Below are positions 1-14,151 of a stretch of 64,000 bases of DNA, one piece after another (position 1 is the first letter of the stretch; every line of letters begins with the position of its first letter). Below the pieces are notes generated by a model. It was not told the origin of the DNA and searched no databases. It worked only from the letters and a program-made list of their open reading frames with translations. The stretch lies in the NCBI RefSeq assembly GCF_964340395.1, contig NC_135556.1, positions 22,215,223-22,279,222 of the forward strand, read 5' to 3'. The DNA comes from Glandiceps talaboti. Lineage: Eukaryota; Hemichordata; Enteropneusta; Spengelidae. The translations under genes and the position numbers were made by a program.

Positions 1-3000
1 TTCTAATCTGCTGCATTCATCAAAGGTGTGGTATTTCGTAAATATTTTGACGTCCATAGGTGCATTTCAGATATTTAAGAACAATATATTGGAACTAAGT
101 TTACGTTTGTTGACAATAAAAATTACTTGTATTGTTTGAATTTGTCAACTACCTGTATTTCATCTTCCCAACAGTTGCTAATTCAAGTCATCTATTATTC
201 ATTTTTTCTCTCACATTTTTATTTTTTGAGAACATTTGAGGAAGTTATACTTTGACAAGATGAAAGCTCAGTAAACGTGACTTCATACAAATTCTCTGTA
301 TGATTGACAGAATAAGATTATTAATCAATCAATTAATTAATTCATACAGAAAGGATTAACAACAGGAAATTTCTAATTACCTTAGCCATGGTATGGGAAT
401 TATTGACACAACCTACATTAAAACATACATATCATTTAAGTTTTAGTGCTAACATTCTAAACTGAAACAATGCTGTTCATTATAAATCTACTCATGTCGA
501 CAACAACCTGTGAGATAAAATGATGTAATGAAATGAAGAATACACTGTCATATTATCTGACTTGTAATTGGTACAAATTCCATACACATGTCTGCAGGGA
601 TACCATTTGTTATTCAACATTGTCACAGGTATACATTCATCTCTATCTAAAAAGGTAGCAACATTAATTTGAAACAGATGCTACGAGTAGATAAACCAGC
701 ATTATATTTCAGCTTTCAGAAGACTATTACTGCTGAGTACATAAAGATTTAAAGGGTAGGGTATATTAACTTTAGTACAAAATATTACTCCTGGTTATTA
801 AAAGCCCTTAAAGTAATGCATAGCTCTTAACCAGCCTTGAATACTATACAAAGACTGATCCACACCACCAGAGAGTAATACTTTAATTATTTCTACCTCT
901 CATTCTTCAAGCCTGGAGGCATAAACTTTACAAACCTTGAACAAAATGAAAATACATTTGCTATGATTACTAGCTCTTGAAATTCACAGGCATAGCTTAC
1001 TGACCTTTAGCAGAGCATTTCATTAGCAAACCCAGGCCTATTAGTATTACTTGTAAACACTGTGCTACGATATTACAAGAGCTGTATTTTTCCTTGCGGT
1101 TTACATCTTACCATAGCTAATGTGAGAATGAAAATTGAGTAAAGGTTTGTTTGGTTTCTATAGAATCATACAAAATTTCTGGAAATGAGTGGAAGGTTAG
1201 ACTTTTCATTGCCAAAAAATTCTGTCTTGTAAAAGTTTCCAACAGCCAATCAGATAACAGTTACTGTATCACATGGCAGATTCTGAAATACTTTCTTACA
1301 ACCAATAAAAAAACAGCTATTAGATCACATGGCATTTTCTGCAATGATTTGAGGCACTCAATTCTTCACAAGCTCTGTAAAACCAAACTTAGGATACTGA
1401 AAACACAATCTTTTAAGTCCATATGAATCAAAACAACAATGATAAAATACAGTCTAGTATGTTGCAATTCAAATTATCATTCAGATTTTATCTGAGTTTC
1501 ATTTCATTCTTTTCTCTCTCTATCTTGACAGCCATTATGGATAACAGGTATCTTATATGTGTCTTTTTTTCCCTCTAATGCAGAACAAATACCTTCATAT
1601 CCTTACACTATTCCCCCGGTAATACCTTTCTACACACTACCCAATGATTGTGGATAGCTGGTGAATTCAAATCCTGTTTAGTTTACGTCTCTCATTTCAT
1701 AGTCCTTGTGGGAATTCAAGCAAACACACACCTGCTTAGACACTCACTGTGACTTTTATTTGTAAGTCATGTCTTTATCTACCTTTAGTACAACCACATC
1801 ATTAATGTTTCCTTTCATCTACAAGTTTCTAACAAACTTTACCCTTACAAGTATGCTTACCGATACAATCTGACAATTGACAGCTCAAGGAGATAACCGA
1901 ATTAGTTCTATTAGAACAACAACACGTACACCCTAGTCATTAGAAGTCTACTTTCTGTACAATGTACAACATTCTGAGTAAATGAAAGAGTTAGCTACAT
2001 AAAGATCAGATCACGACATGGACAACTTCTGTCACAGCCATTCACATCAAGTACTTCTGAACGAGTAATTTGTAATAGAATGAACAGTCAAAAGAGATCA
2101 CTTTTCCAGTATATGTCTACAAACTCTGATGTACAATTCTAAGCCATCTAATAATTTGCAAATAACGTGAAATAAAATGAACAAATAAAAGTTCACTTTT
2201 TCCACAATTTGAAAGCAATGTATGCTTCCAAGCCATCCAACAATGAACAGTACATTACATGTAATCATATCATGATGAGTTTATACACAAACATCTTGGA
2301 CATGTACAGCCTGTTTATACTTCTTTATTGCAGAAGATACGCCGGTTCACTCAAAACATTGGTGATTCCCAATATCAAAATTGATTCTATTTATAGAAAC
2401 CAGAGTTTTTTGTAAATCTGCCCTGGGCAACTATATCATGAAAATAGGGAAATTTGGGGGCCTCAAAGATGAAATAAAAGCCAATGAAATGAAAGATGAA
2501 TTGAAAGCCAAATAGACACCCGGGCAGAATACCTACTGCATGTGTACCATACATTATTGCAGAAATGAATGATACTGATATCACTTATTTTTGGAAGAAT
2601 GGATGAAGAAATAAAAATAATAAAAGACTATTGTACTAATAACTTTTGCACCAAGATTGTCCACAAAATATCAACCCTAACCTTACTTGTCAACTCTCCG
2701 TAGTGAAGGCAGTGATTAGCATAACTACTTTAATACTGTTGTCACTTTTAGTTTTAATAACACAAGACAATATATTGCTGTGGGAATGCTCTGTTTGTTG
2801 TGTCTTTTAAACTAATAATTCATTCATATATAATAATTCAAGTCGTGTATTCCTCGCTACCCAATGAAGTTAATATATATATTTCAAGGGCCTTAGGCAC
2901 TATTACATTACATGTCTAAATCTATTTTCTCCCAACAGATACATCTTAATGGTTTTACTAAGTCACCATTGTCAGGCAACTGTATATAATAATCAAGTTG

Positions 3001-3602
3001 GTTTTCTATTGAGTATCTCTGTGTTGAGGATTTGTGGGCTAGGTAACCGATAAATACACACCAACTAAAAACATACACTCGGTACCTATGAATATAACAT
3101 AACAGCACAATTACCGTCGCTTTGTATAATTGTTTTTGTATTACTGCAACTAGAAATGAATCCATATCAATAGCATGGTGTGTGTATATGTCATCAGCTT
3201 CAAGCTATTACATACACACATTCAATCAAAGTCCCTTGTCATACACGTATCTATTCTTTATACTATAGCTGCCATTTCTATGTTATGATTACACACTAAA
3301 TATCTGACTGATCGGATTTGATTTGAAAAGCAATAAACACTGAGGAACACATTGAATGTTTCAAAACATATGTCTTATTGCATTGTAATTGCTTCAACCT
3401 GATGTACTGTCAACTGAAACCCCTGGGTTTTTTCTCTATAATTAATTATAGGAATGGAGTCAGTGAAATGTACTTTCACTAAATTACTTTCAATAATAGA
3501 TGTATATGCCTACACATACATGCTAGCTTAAGGTTATAAAACCTGTCATTTTATTTAAATCAACTCAAAATAAAACACCTTTTTTGCAAAAATTTTCATT
3601 TA

Positions 3603-3974
3603 GGCTTACTAAAAAAAATTGTATGGTTCCGGTTACGCTCAATTTTAGTAATAGGTGGGGTAGGTAGATTTTTTATTTCATTATATATTTTTTTTCTGTG
3701 TGAGTGTCTAGTTCAGGTTTTCCATTATTTTTCAAATGGTCTCTGTGTTATTTATTTCTTCCTATCAGATATACAGCCATTACAGATTGGAAGAACAGTT
3801 TTATATTGTCTTTTTAAATTGATGGCAGTTTCCGCATCCACTATTTCTTGTGAGACTTCACAATTTTTGCGATTTTATTATTTTTTCTTGAATACATTAA
3901 AAAAAAGTTAGGGTTGGCAGTGAAAAGCTAGGTGGGATCGGGTAACCGGAACCAAACAATTATTTTTTTAGGCC
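3603..3974 (+). mobile_element. MITE copy A (GGCCT termini, TTA duplication)
   Basis: 372 bp with imperfect terminal inverted repeats (GGC-TTACTAAAAAAAATTG... and ...CAATTATTTTTTTAGGCC), both followed inward by the GGTTCCGGTTAC-type motif. It is flanked by TTA (3600-3602 and 3975-3977). A second copy in inverted orientation is at 52362-52736. 3-bp TNA duplications suggest a PIF/Harbinger-like, non-autonomous DNA transposon; the family is inferred. Confidence 0.78.
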
Positions 3975-4845
3975 TTATCTTTTATGAAGACAAAAAAAAG
4001 GTGTTCCCAATAACTTTAATGTTCTGCATGGAGTGCAATTTACCCTATAAAGCATACCTGTAATACCCTATCTTTTTTTCTTTTCTTTTTTTTTTTGGGG
4101 GGGGGGGGGCATAATTACACAGATTTTCAAGAAACTCAGAATGACACATATCATATCATAATGTGTCTTGCTATGGTTGAATCCTTTCACTGTTTTGATA
4201 ACCTACTTACTACAATTAAAATGGCAGTGTTTAAGACATTTTTTTTTGCATTCTATAACCTCAATAAAACTAGTATGAAATTAATGTTAATGCATGGCTT
4301 TCAAGGCATTAAAAGGATTTCTGGTGTTAATAGCAAAGTAGTCTGTAAGATACACCATCATGCCACGCTATCAGCTACCCTTCACCCCTCGTGGTTTAGA
4401 AGGTTGATAGGGCTGAACAACAAGACATACCTTAAGGATGATTGCACAATGTCACACAAGCTCAACAAGCAAACTTAGTTCATTTAGGGGAAGGAGGTTT
4501 ATTTGGCGTCCATACCCAATTACTGAACATCAATTTTGCAATTCTAACCAAATTTCGACAGAAAACTTTCACTCCTTCAATGATAACAGCTTTTGTATTT
4601 ACAATACTACTGAGACGTTGATAAGTTGATTAAAACTGACTTCTGAGTTCTAATGTGAGCTGCAGTGCTGGGTTTCAGGTAGTATTTTAATGTGTTTACA
4701 ATGATGTTTTCATATTACAACGATTGTAGTGGTGTGACCGCTACCTCATTCATCATAATTTACCTCATATATAAACATTTGAAGTCACACTTTGTGAACG
4801 TTCATCTAGGGGGATGGGGAGGGGGTTTTGACCTAAACGAATGAT

Positions 4846-4886
4846 GTTCGTTTGTTGAGCATGTGCAACATTGTGTGACCGTCCCT
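4846..4886 (+). repeat. 41-bp dispersed repeat, copy at left end
   Basis: GTTCGTTTGTTGAGCATGTG followed by CAACATTGTGTGACCGTCCCT; differs at 4 of 41 positions from 63871-63911. Function unknown. Confidence 0.6.
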
Positions 4887-5113
4887 AACAGTCTATAACT
4901 ATAAGCACAGTTGATGGCATAGTACAGGTATTCTTGCATATACTAAACTATGTTATCAAATCAACTAATTAGCATGCTGTAATGCTGGGTTGGAGTTTTG
5001 CCAATAGCAAGTAATGGCTAAGTTATGTTGCAGTAGATGAAGTACTACAGGTACAATTTAATTAATAGGCAGCAATCATATCCCCCCCCCCCCACCGAAA
5101 ATGATTTAGCATA

Positions 5114-5351
<238 letters not shown>

Positions 5352-6936
5352 ACTCACAAGTCACAAGGTCACAAATTTGCAATCTTCAGAGGACTGGTTA
5401 AGCCTGTCAAGGTCTCTTTGTTCAGCCTCAAGACATGTAAAATTTGGATCATTTAATCACATAACAAGATGGTCTGTGGTTTGACTGATCTACTTTTTAT
5501 GTGTTTTTCTTATATTTGCTTGGCTAGGTAGAATTTATCCTCGTGGCGACATTTCAAAATCACCTGAGATCTTTCGTCAAGTTGATAATACTCTGCTTCG
5601 AATATTGCATTGAGCACGGTTTTCCCCAGTGAGACACCTTATCTAAGTTATACATATATATGTATGTTATGTGGAAACTAATATACATAATTAGATCTGG
5701 CCTGAAGCCCATGTACATACACTTGTAATTGAAGCAGATACAGGCAATTCTTAGGTGGCTGATTTCACAGACAACCGATAAAAAATGCAAGCGAGCTACG
5801 CATTGTATAAAATGATCACTCTGGGAGGAAAAATAACAAGGATAGGAAATAAACTCACTTAAAAAACTAAATTGAGTTTGTTGATGACAAGAAGTCAATA
5901 AAAAGATAAGATATAAAATGTGTATAGGATTATACGGCTGGCTGGTTTTATGAATAGCACAGTATATTGCCTGAAAAGATAGGAATTGTATAACATTATC
6001 ACATATCAAAAAAAAATGACAGTAAGTAAAACCACTCACAGCACCTTATCAAAATTGCCTTTCACTGTTGTATTATTCACACTCTCTATCTCAATAGACC
6101 AGCAATGTTATCAAACCAATTTACAGGCGTATGATCATTGAATTAACAGTGCAACTAGACTGCACCAACCCTGAGATATATCAAGTTATCATTTTGAGTC
6201 TTAAATTATGACTGCCGGTAACATTCTTTATGTATTAAACTTAGAAGATAATTCCATGAAGTTATTACAATTTTATACCAACTGGAAGAGTTTACATTGT
6301 ATACTGTAAATCTAGATGTTTTCGATACTAGAAAATTTTACGATTTTACAGTCTTCAGCTAGTTCTCAAAGACTAAATTATTACTAATTACCAGACTGGT
6401 ACATTGTGTTCATGTACAAGAAGGTATTTTAAGTCACTATTTATTTTTGCATTTTTGTTTTCTAGTGAAGATAGCGAAAGTCCATCTTAAGCAAAAATTT
6501 CAAGGTTTACAGCATTTCCTTCCATGTTATTTGATGTGGCTACATCACCATGGATTCCCAATGCATTATATCTCATATTGGTATAAAGTACACTGTGTGT
6601 TGTGAGACAAATATTGTCAATTTAAGGACACAGAAAAGGACATAAGTTTCAAATTCAATCAAGAGGATTATCCCCACACAAGTTGTTTATCTAATAGCTT
6701 CAAAGTGATACTTTTGTTTTTGTAATAAAATAATTATATGGGCTGAAAGGCATTTAATAAAATATTAGTCATCATGATACTATATAAATATTATTACTTA
6801 TTAATACCGACTGACCTTCATCATACAATAAACTGAAACTGAATTTAATGCATAATTCTTTAACGTCAATAAACAACCTTTTTTCATATTTTAATTTGCA
6901 AATGTAAGAAGGTGCAGTAGGGGTGATGTATTTGGT

Positions 6937-7236
6937 GTTTGTAACAGTCCTGCTTGGGGTAGGTGTTTGTGACAGCCCTGCTTGGGGTAGGTGTTATTCA
7001 TCCATATCCAAACATTGTCATTTATTCATCCATATTTGGTCATACATTGTCATTATTTATACATCCATATTTGGTAATACATTGTCATTATTTATTCATC
7101 CATATTTGGTAATACCTTGTCAGCATTCATTTATTCATCCATATTTGGTCATACCCTGTCATTTATTCATCCATATTTGGTCATACCTTGTCATTATTCG
7201 TTCATCCATATTTGGTAATATCTTGTTATCATTCTA
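6937..7236. repeat. two small tandem arrays
   Basis: A duplicated unit of about 30 bp ending CAGYCCTGCTTGGGGTAGG (6937-6995) is followed by about seven imperfect copies of TTATTCATCCATATTTGGTA with ATACNTTGTCATT (7010-7236). The 108-codon plus-strand frame here is produced by the array. Confidence 0.8.
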
Positions 7237-9092
7237 CACATACATATAGTTCAACTCAACTAAGTAATGTTGAAACTATGATTGATGTAACAGACTGAAA
7301 ATAATGATTGATATAGACTCACATATATCAAAACTTAACCTACCAGCAACTTTCCCACCAAAACTTTGTGTTCAAAATTCAACTTTTTTGTGTAACTTTA
7401 TAAATACCTTGACTTTAATTTTTAGCCTGTAGTCTGACAAATAATGTTGATCAGTTTAAGGTGGCACAAGCTGAGTTTATAAGCTTTTTACCCAAGTGAA
7501 AATACTTGATTATTCTAGTATAATGTTACTATCAATGGTATGCTTTCTAGAATTGTAATTGTCTTCAGGCATTGTTACAACAGTTGACTATATCATGTAT
7601 GGTAGCGATTTCTTCCATATATTTATATATGTATAATATATTACATCATTGGATCGTTTACAAGTTAATTCTTAATTCCAGGTTTGAGTTTCAGTCAACT
7701 GCAAGTGATGAATAAGTATGCTTCAGTAAGTAGAATACTGGAAGTACCTTTTAATAACAAGAAAAATTACACCCCAAAAACTTATCAACTCAGCTTGTGT
7801 CCCTTTAAATATGTTGGTTCAAATTTTTTTTTAAAAATTGAACGTTTTTTTTTTAAAAAGTGATATGCTAGTTTTTAACCAATCTTAATTTTACATCACA
7901 CTGATTATAATTGAAAGGTAATCAAATTTACGAACCTCCTTTCTCATTTACCTTACCTATTTTATCCACAATTTTGAGTCATTTTACACACATTGATTTT
8001 ATACCTACACATACTCTGTATACACTTTTAATCTACTATTGCAAATTACAAATTTTCTAACTATTCTTTATTATTTTAAGGAATATTCAAGTCATTTATT
8101 GTGCGCTTAGATCTATAAAATGATTTACCATTGCAAATTTGGCATTGTTAAGTTTTGTGAATAAATATGAATATTTCTCATCATTTCAAACATATTATAA
8201 TAACTGAGTAGACACCATTCTTTTCATTTAAATCTACAACTGTAATTTTTCCAATTTGATGTTAACTTTTCAGACTGAAAACAGCTGTAGAGAGAGGTCT
8301 TGATCTTGAGTTGATGCAATATATCAAACTAAGCTACACTTCTTTTGTTTGTATCTACACCTTGACCCCTAGTGTCATTGTAATGTTTTATATCAATGTC
8401 TGACATACAGTACCACCAACCTTATGAATCATACATATATAATTTACCAAAATACTCAATTTCATCTGAAACATATATACATACGGGTACTTCACCAAAA
8501 AAAGAAATTAAAGTGTTTTGCTGTTTCACTCTAAGGATAAAGATATGATTCATTCTATTCTTTTTCAAAATCCTGACAAAAAAACCCCTAAGAATATAAA
8601 AGACTTGAAAAATGAAATAGAATCTGGGTATCTTGGTTGAAAGCTTCAGTATAAGTCATGCATATCAGGTTGAAAGACAAACAAAACAGTGTTATTCCTC
8701 TTACAAATATTATCTGTTTTCATTCAAAATTTATCTGGCACGGCATCCTGATATATTAAGACCTTCTTTGAAATATTTAAAGGTTATCCCCTTGAGAGAT
8801 GCCATTGATTTGACAACACTGTACACAATATTCTGATAGTGGGACCATACCATTATCTTGCAGGGTTGTTCAGCTATATTGAAGAGGGTGATTTTTGAGA
8901 CATTTACGTACTAAGTTTCCATGAGAAGTAATGCAAAAATAACCTATTCAGTAGATGCATAGGAAAATTCACATGGGCAGAGACACACTTTGTCTTGTGA
9001 TAAATGTAAGCATGACGATTCAGTTTTGTTGAAATAGAGTGAACTTGTGATGCCTTATTATTTAAAATATGTTGAAAATTGTTTAATTAACA

Positions 9093-9097
9093 CATAC

Positions 9098-9163
<66 letters not shown>
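9093..9163. repeat. (TA)n microsatellite
   Basis: An interrupted CATA/TA run followed by about 25 uninterrupted TA units. Confidence 0.95.
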
Positions 9164-9165
<2 letters not shown>

Positions 9166-10143
9166 TTATTACACACACATATATCATATACTCATATAAT
9201 ATAGATATATATATATTGTAACAGTATACTCATATATCTTTCAACTCACCCCTATGATTGAAATGATAAAATATTACATATAGATAGAAAATTAATGTAC
9301 CTTCAGATGACTGCTGCCCCTCTATACTATGACTTCCCCCACCTCAGTACACAATGGTACATTCCATTTATTTTAATGGCACTGACTATCACAGGCTGCC
9401 AACCCTAGTCGTGATCTGCATATCAAATTTTCCCTTAATGATACAACCCAGGTAATTCCCTTTTCCTGTGCTCAAAATTTAACTGTTTGACTGAGCACCA
9501 GGAATGATTCACAAAATTGACTCAACAATATTTATTATTTATGCCTTCATATAGTTTTAATATCCTCTTCTGTTTTGTGGAATAACTGAGTTCTCTGGAG
9601 CATTATGTGTGGATAAAGTGGTTATATTCTTTGGGCAAGAGTGTAAATTTACACAAATCACAACAGGGGATATATCTAATCCCTACAGTACTTTACCATA
9701 TCTTATTGTTCATTACCAAGTTTTTATAAACGTGATCAAGAATTTCAAAATAATGTACGATCACACTTTGGAATAATTTTTTTACAACCCTGTCAAACAC
9801 CTTATATTTTTATTTGAGATTTTACAATGATAATAATTTGCAATTTTTTTTTTCTCACTTTTTAGTCATTTGTCAGGAGATCACCTATTTATTTGTATAG
9901 CCTAATCAATGTAACAAGAGCAAAGGGATGAAACGATTACAAAACGAATTCATCTGTGTGTCACTCACTCACTACAAATGCGCAATCTACAGAGAGGGTG
10001 CTCTCCATCTCCATCAACAAGCATGTGATTTCAGTTTATGTCTCATCATCCCCATCAATATAAAATCACTCAATCTCTCATTCACAGACCATCTGAATGA
10101 GCTGCAAGATCCAACCACATCCATCCCCCTTTTTTCTGATGAA

Positions 10144-10146
<3 letters not shown>

Positions 10147-10182
<36 letters not shown>

Positions 10183-10185
10183 CAT

Positions 10186-10250
<65 letters not shown>
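10147..10250. repeat. (CA)n microsatellite
   Basis: About 50 CA units with one G substitution near 10176 and a CATG interruption near 10185. It ends 95 bp from the candidate AFF micro-exon. Confidence 0.97.
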
Positions 10251-10251
<1 letters not shown>

Positions 10252-10344
10252 TACATTATCACAGCATCTACACTTATCAGTTATCATTACATTCAAACAG
10301 GAAGGGAATCACACACAAAAAAAATTCTAAGCAAGCATACTTAC

Positions 10345-10381
10345 TGTGCGTGAACAACTGGTAGGCGGGTGAGTGCTTTTC
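10345..10381 (-). CDS. AFF: candidate AFF micro-exon
   Basis: 37 nt flanked by a good acceptor (TATTCTCTGCAG) and a near-ideal donor (GTAAGTATG) on the minus strand. It accepts the phase-0 end of the exon at 12306 and reads EKHSPAYQLFTH plus one base, leaving phase 1. No stop interrupts it in that frame. I see no specific AFF motif, and the linker after KFxFP is variable in the family, so support rests on splice signals, phase and openness over 12 codons. It could be a chance pairing of splice-like sites 1.9 kb into the next intron. No following exon in phase 1 was recognised between 1 and 10300. Confidence 0.35.
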
Positions 10382-12305
10382 CTGCAGAGAATACAACATT
10401 GTAGACGAATCAGCTATTTTGATCTTCACTGTGCATGTAAGAATTTAACAACCTATAAGGTAATAACTGTTTATCTCTCCCCGATAGCTTATGACCTGCT
10501 GAACAGAACGACTTCTTTTCCTTGCATTTGCGGATAATCCCAGGGATTAATAAAGGAGGGCTGTTGCAACTTTCCAGATATTTAGATTCAATATTGACCG
10601 TACACTAGCATTCTCTCAAAGACACATATAAATATCCAAGACAATTAACCCTATGGGGCTGATTTGTGTCCATACGTACTACTATAAAATTCATGCCATT
10701 TACTGTTCTGCCAATATCAAATACTCACAGGAATGGCTCATTCTGAGCATAGGGTACAGAGGATATATCACAAGAGGGGGAACGAGGGAAATGCACATTC
10801 ACAATAAACAGTATGATTGAAACAATTTGGTCAATTCTCCTGTAATAAATTCAATATATTTTTAATGGAACGACATATTGTAGAAAGCTGGAATGTAGAT
10901 CTCTGACCATATTTATAATGGTATGAATTACAAATCAAACAAAAGGAAGATACCATTTCATCACTGGTGTCTATGACACATAGAATAAATTATGTCAAAA
11001 CTGACACTGTAGAAACATGAGAAACAAAATCAGCTTTTGATGGCATATTCCATTAGCATTTACAGGGGGGAGGGCATCATTTTGATAGCAAAGTCCCATG
11101 TATAATGAGGTGTTACATTATCAGAACTACTATCAGGTGTAATCAGGTAAAATGAATTCTCTGTTGCCAATTACAAATATTTTAACTTATTGTTGTGAAC
11201 TGAGATGAAACACATTACAGATCAAGATCATTTGCCAGGTCTTTATCTGCTAATCTTTTATCAACTCTGTTTTTATATCCTCCATAAAATTCACAACTTT
11301 TGTTCAACAATATTTGCCATTGTAAAAGAAATCTTTTCCTTTTCATTCAAATTTCAATCCCTAAGTAATAGTAGATCATAACTGCTTAAATTTTCAGAAT
11401 TGCTAACTCTAGTATAAATATAATTTCAGAAATAGACCTTGGTAAATATGCCGTGGATCTTACAGCTCTGAAGTCAAAAGTAGCTGTATCTAAAACAATA
11501 TTTTTCACAATTTTTACCTTGTACTTTCTCCTTATCTATACTGTTATATCTGTTGATGCACGTATAATTGCCTATAGTAATCAAACCCCATAAACATAGT
11601 ACAAATCAAAATTTGTTGACAAACAAGTAATCAAGTCTATATCTGTATCACAACTGTTTACATACTGACATCAAGCCAGTGTACACAGTATCACAGACCA
11701 TTAACAATAGATAATTCAGCTAATCAGAGGGATTCAATTCTTTTCAACAAGTAAAATAATTGCAAATTAAAATTGCAAAAGATTATTGTAACTGGGTCAT
11801 TAAAGAACAGTTTGTCTCTTATCAGCATTTAATGGAATACATTTAAATCTAACAAAATATTCATTTCTAAGATCAGACTTTCTGAAACCCCCCTTGTCAA
11901 ATGAGGATCTTGATTTTTTCTTCTTCTAATTCTGATATCATTTAGTAAATAATATTGATAATTACAAAGACCAATAAAAACAGTACAATGTGGAGTTGTA
12001 AATCTACAAGACAAACACATATTAATTAACACATCTAAATCAACACACCTCATTTCATCTCCTACATCAGTTTTCAATAATTATAAAAGGCAAAAAGAAA
12101 TTCGCAAACCCGATTTCTTTTGTTGAAATTTTTTTTTTTTTTTTTTTGATGAATTAATCAGAAAGTATACATAATATATACATAATGTTATTTGTGAAAG
12201 AGGTACATGTGTACAGAGAAAAGAAGTGGGCAAGTTTAGTTTGAGAAATTCATCTCAATTGACCAGTGAAAATTATTTGTCTTCCATTTCAAAGTTCACA
12301 CTTAC

Positions 12306-12395
12306 CTCTAGTGCAGGGAACTGGAATTTATGTGGTTCCCCCTTGATTGGTGTCTGGATTGCTGTCAGCAAAGGATCAATGGTCTGTGTCATCTC
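12306..12395 (-). CDS. AFF: AFF exon: EMT...LTAIxTP conserved block (ELL-binding)
   Basis: 90 nt, 30 codons, phase 0/0; acceptor TTTACATCTTTCAG, donor CTAGAG|GTAAGTG. It translates EMTQTIDPLLTAIQTPIKGE followed by PHKFQFPALE. This matches the AFF block EMT-x-x-x-x-PLTAIxTP-x(5)-EP-x-KFPFP almost position for position (EMT, PLTAI, TP, EP, KF, FP). Known: in human AFF4 this block, with the preceding EILK, is the short segment that binds ELL2; I recall its position from published structures and could not check it here. It is the strongest single family match in the window. In vertebrate AFFs a short linker and then an acidic Ser-rich activation segment follow; I did not find the latter to the left. 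Confidence 0.9.
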
Positions 12396-12560
12396 CTGAA
12401 AGATGTAAACAACATTGAGTCCTTGTAAGATGACATATTATCAAATTTAATTACCAAAATATAACATAGTATCATTTAACTATTGATCAGAAGATAGGAT
12501 AGAAATATAATGCAATCAGTCCATGGATTTTGACTTTTAAATCATATATATTCAGTGCCA

Positions 12561-12587
12561 CAGACAGCCTGACTGACATAGACAAGC

Positions 12588-12620
<33 letters not shown>

Positions 12621-12663
12621 GGCAGGCAGACAGACATACACAGACAGACAGACATATAGACGC

Positions 12664-12728
<65 letters not shown>

Positions 12729-12736
12729 AACAGACT
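12561..12736. repeat. (CAGA)n microsatellite
   Basis: About 40 units of CAGA with GGCAGG and CATA interruptions. It begins 166 bp from the AFF exon at 12306-12395, inside the intron upstream of it. Confidence 0.97.
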
Positions 12737-13335
12737 TTATCATGACTATAGCTTTAACACTAATGAACCTCAGTTCAATTGTGGTTATATGTATCAGATC
12801 TTATTTGACTCCTAACTCTTTGATAGAAAAGTAACTCCATTCTTGCTAAAATAAACATTATTAGGTATCAGCTCATCCAGGAGTGAAACCAAATAATTGA
12901 CTGCTGTCTTGTATTGTATTGCATATATACATCCAATGTAATCTAGACTGTAATGTAATAGTCATTTGTCTCTGCAGTCATGTCTGGAAGAGAGATTTTA
13001 ATAGAGCTATCATTCCTCTGACGTTTTTCTCTTTCCATTTTGACTTTACAAGGCATCTCTTATAGTTTATTCTCTATATATATATACATGTATATACTTA
13101 TTTTGGGAGGGGGGAGGGGGTTGAGACAAAGTGTTCTTACATTTCCATACTTTCAAATTATTCAAATTTTTCATCTTACAAATGTTGCAGAAGTTGCTTT
13201 TTTTTCTCTCTCTTATTCTTTCATTATTATGTATCTTCATTACTCTTTAGCTCACACAATATTCTTCATTTTGACTGATATTTTTCATTTTGACAGATCT
13301 TCATAATTTACAATATTTACGTTACAAGTTATTTC

Positions 13336-14151
13336 TTCTTATCTTACAGTGATTTATTCTTTCATCTTAATTATTGTGTACTCTTTATCTTACAGATATT
13401 CTATAGTTACTCTTTATCTTACAGATATTCTATAGTTATTCTTTATCTTTACAGATATTCTATAGTTATTCTTTATCTTACAGATGTTCTATAGTTATCC
13501 TTTATCTTACAGATATTCTATAGTTATTCTTTATCTTACAGATATTCTGTAGTTATTCTTTATCTTACAGATATTCTATAGTTATTCTTTATCTTACAGA
13601 TATTCTATAGTTATTCTTTATCTTACAGATGTTCTATAGTTATTCTTTATCTTACAGATATTCTATAGTTATTCTTTATCTTACAGATGTTCTATAGTTA
13701 TTCTTTATCTTACAGATATTCTATAGTTATTCTTTATCTTACAGATATTCTATAGTTATTTTTTATCTTACAGATATTCTATAGTTATTCTTTATCTTAC
13801 AGATGTTCTATAGTTATTCTTTATCTTACAGATATTCTATAGTTATTCTTTATCTTACAGATATTCTATAGTTATTCTTTATCTTACAGATATTCTGTAG
13901 TTATCCTTTATCTTACAGATATTCTATAGTTATTCTTTATCTTACAGATATTCTATAGTTATTCTTTATCTTACAGATATTCTATAGTTATTCTTTATCT
14001 TACAGATATTCTATAGTTATTCTTTATCTTACAGATATTCTATAGTTATTCTTTATCTTACAGATATTCTGTAGTTATTCTTTATCTTACAGATATTCTG
14101 TAGTTATTCCTTATGTTATAGATATTCTGTAGTTATTCTATATCTTACAAG
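13336..14151. repeat. 29-bp tandem repeat, about 26 copies
   Basis: Unit TTATTCTTTATCTTACAG followed by ATATTCTATAG on the plus strand. It is nearly perfect from 13381 to 14100 and degenerate at both edges. Substitutions are few (GTTCTATAG, TTCTGTAG, ATCCTTT), and one copy has an extra T. On the minus strand each unit contains CTGTAAGAT, which resembles a splice donor; on the plus strand each looks like a splice acceptor (pyrimidines then ACAG). Confidence 0.92.

Noticed and set aside
1862-1945. Minus-strand segment with acceptor-like TGTACAG and donor-like GTAAGCATAC
   Set aside because: Stop codons in all three frames between the sites.
5560-6039. 159-codon minus-strand frame
   Set aside because: Hydrophobic/aromatic composition typical of translated AT-rich DNA, no recognisable motif, no splice signals matching the AFF frame.
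13336-14151. Could the 29-, 45- or 66-bp arrays be CRISPR arrays?
   Set aside because: They are head-to-tail with no unique spacers, and the gene content is eukaryotic.
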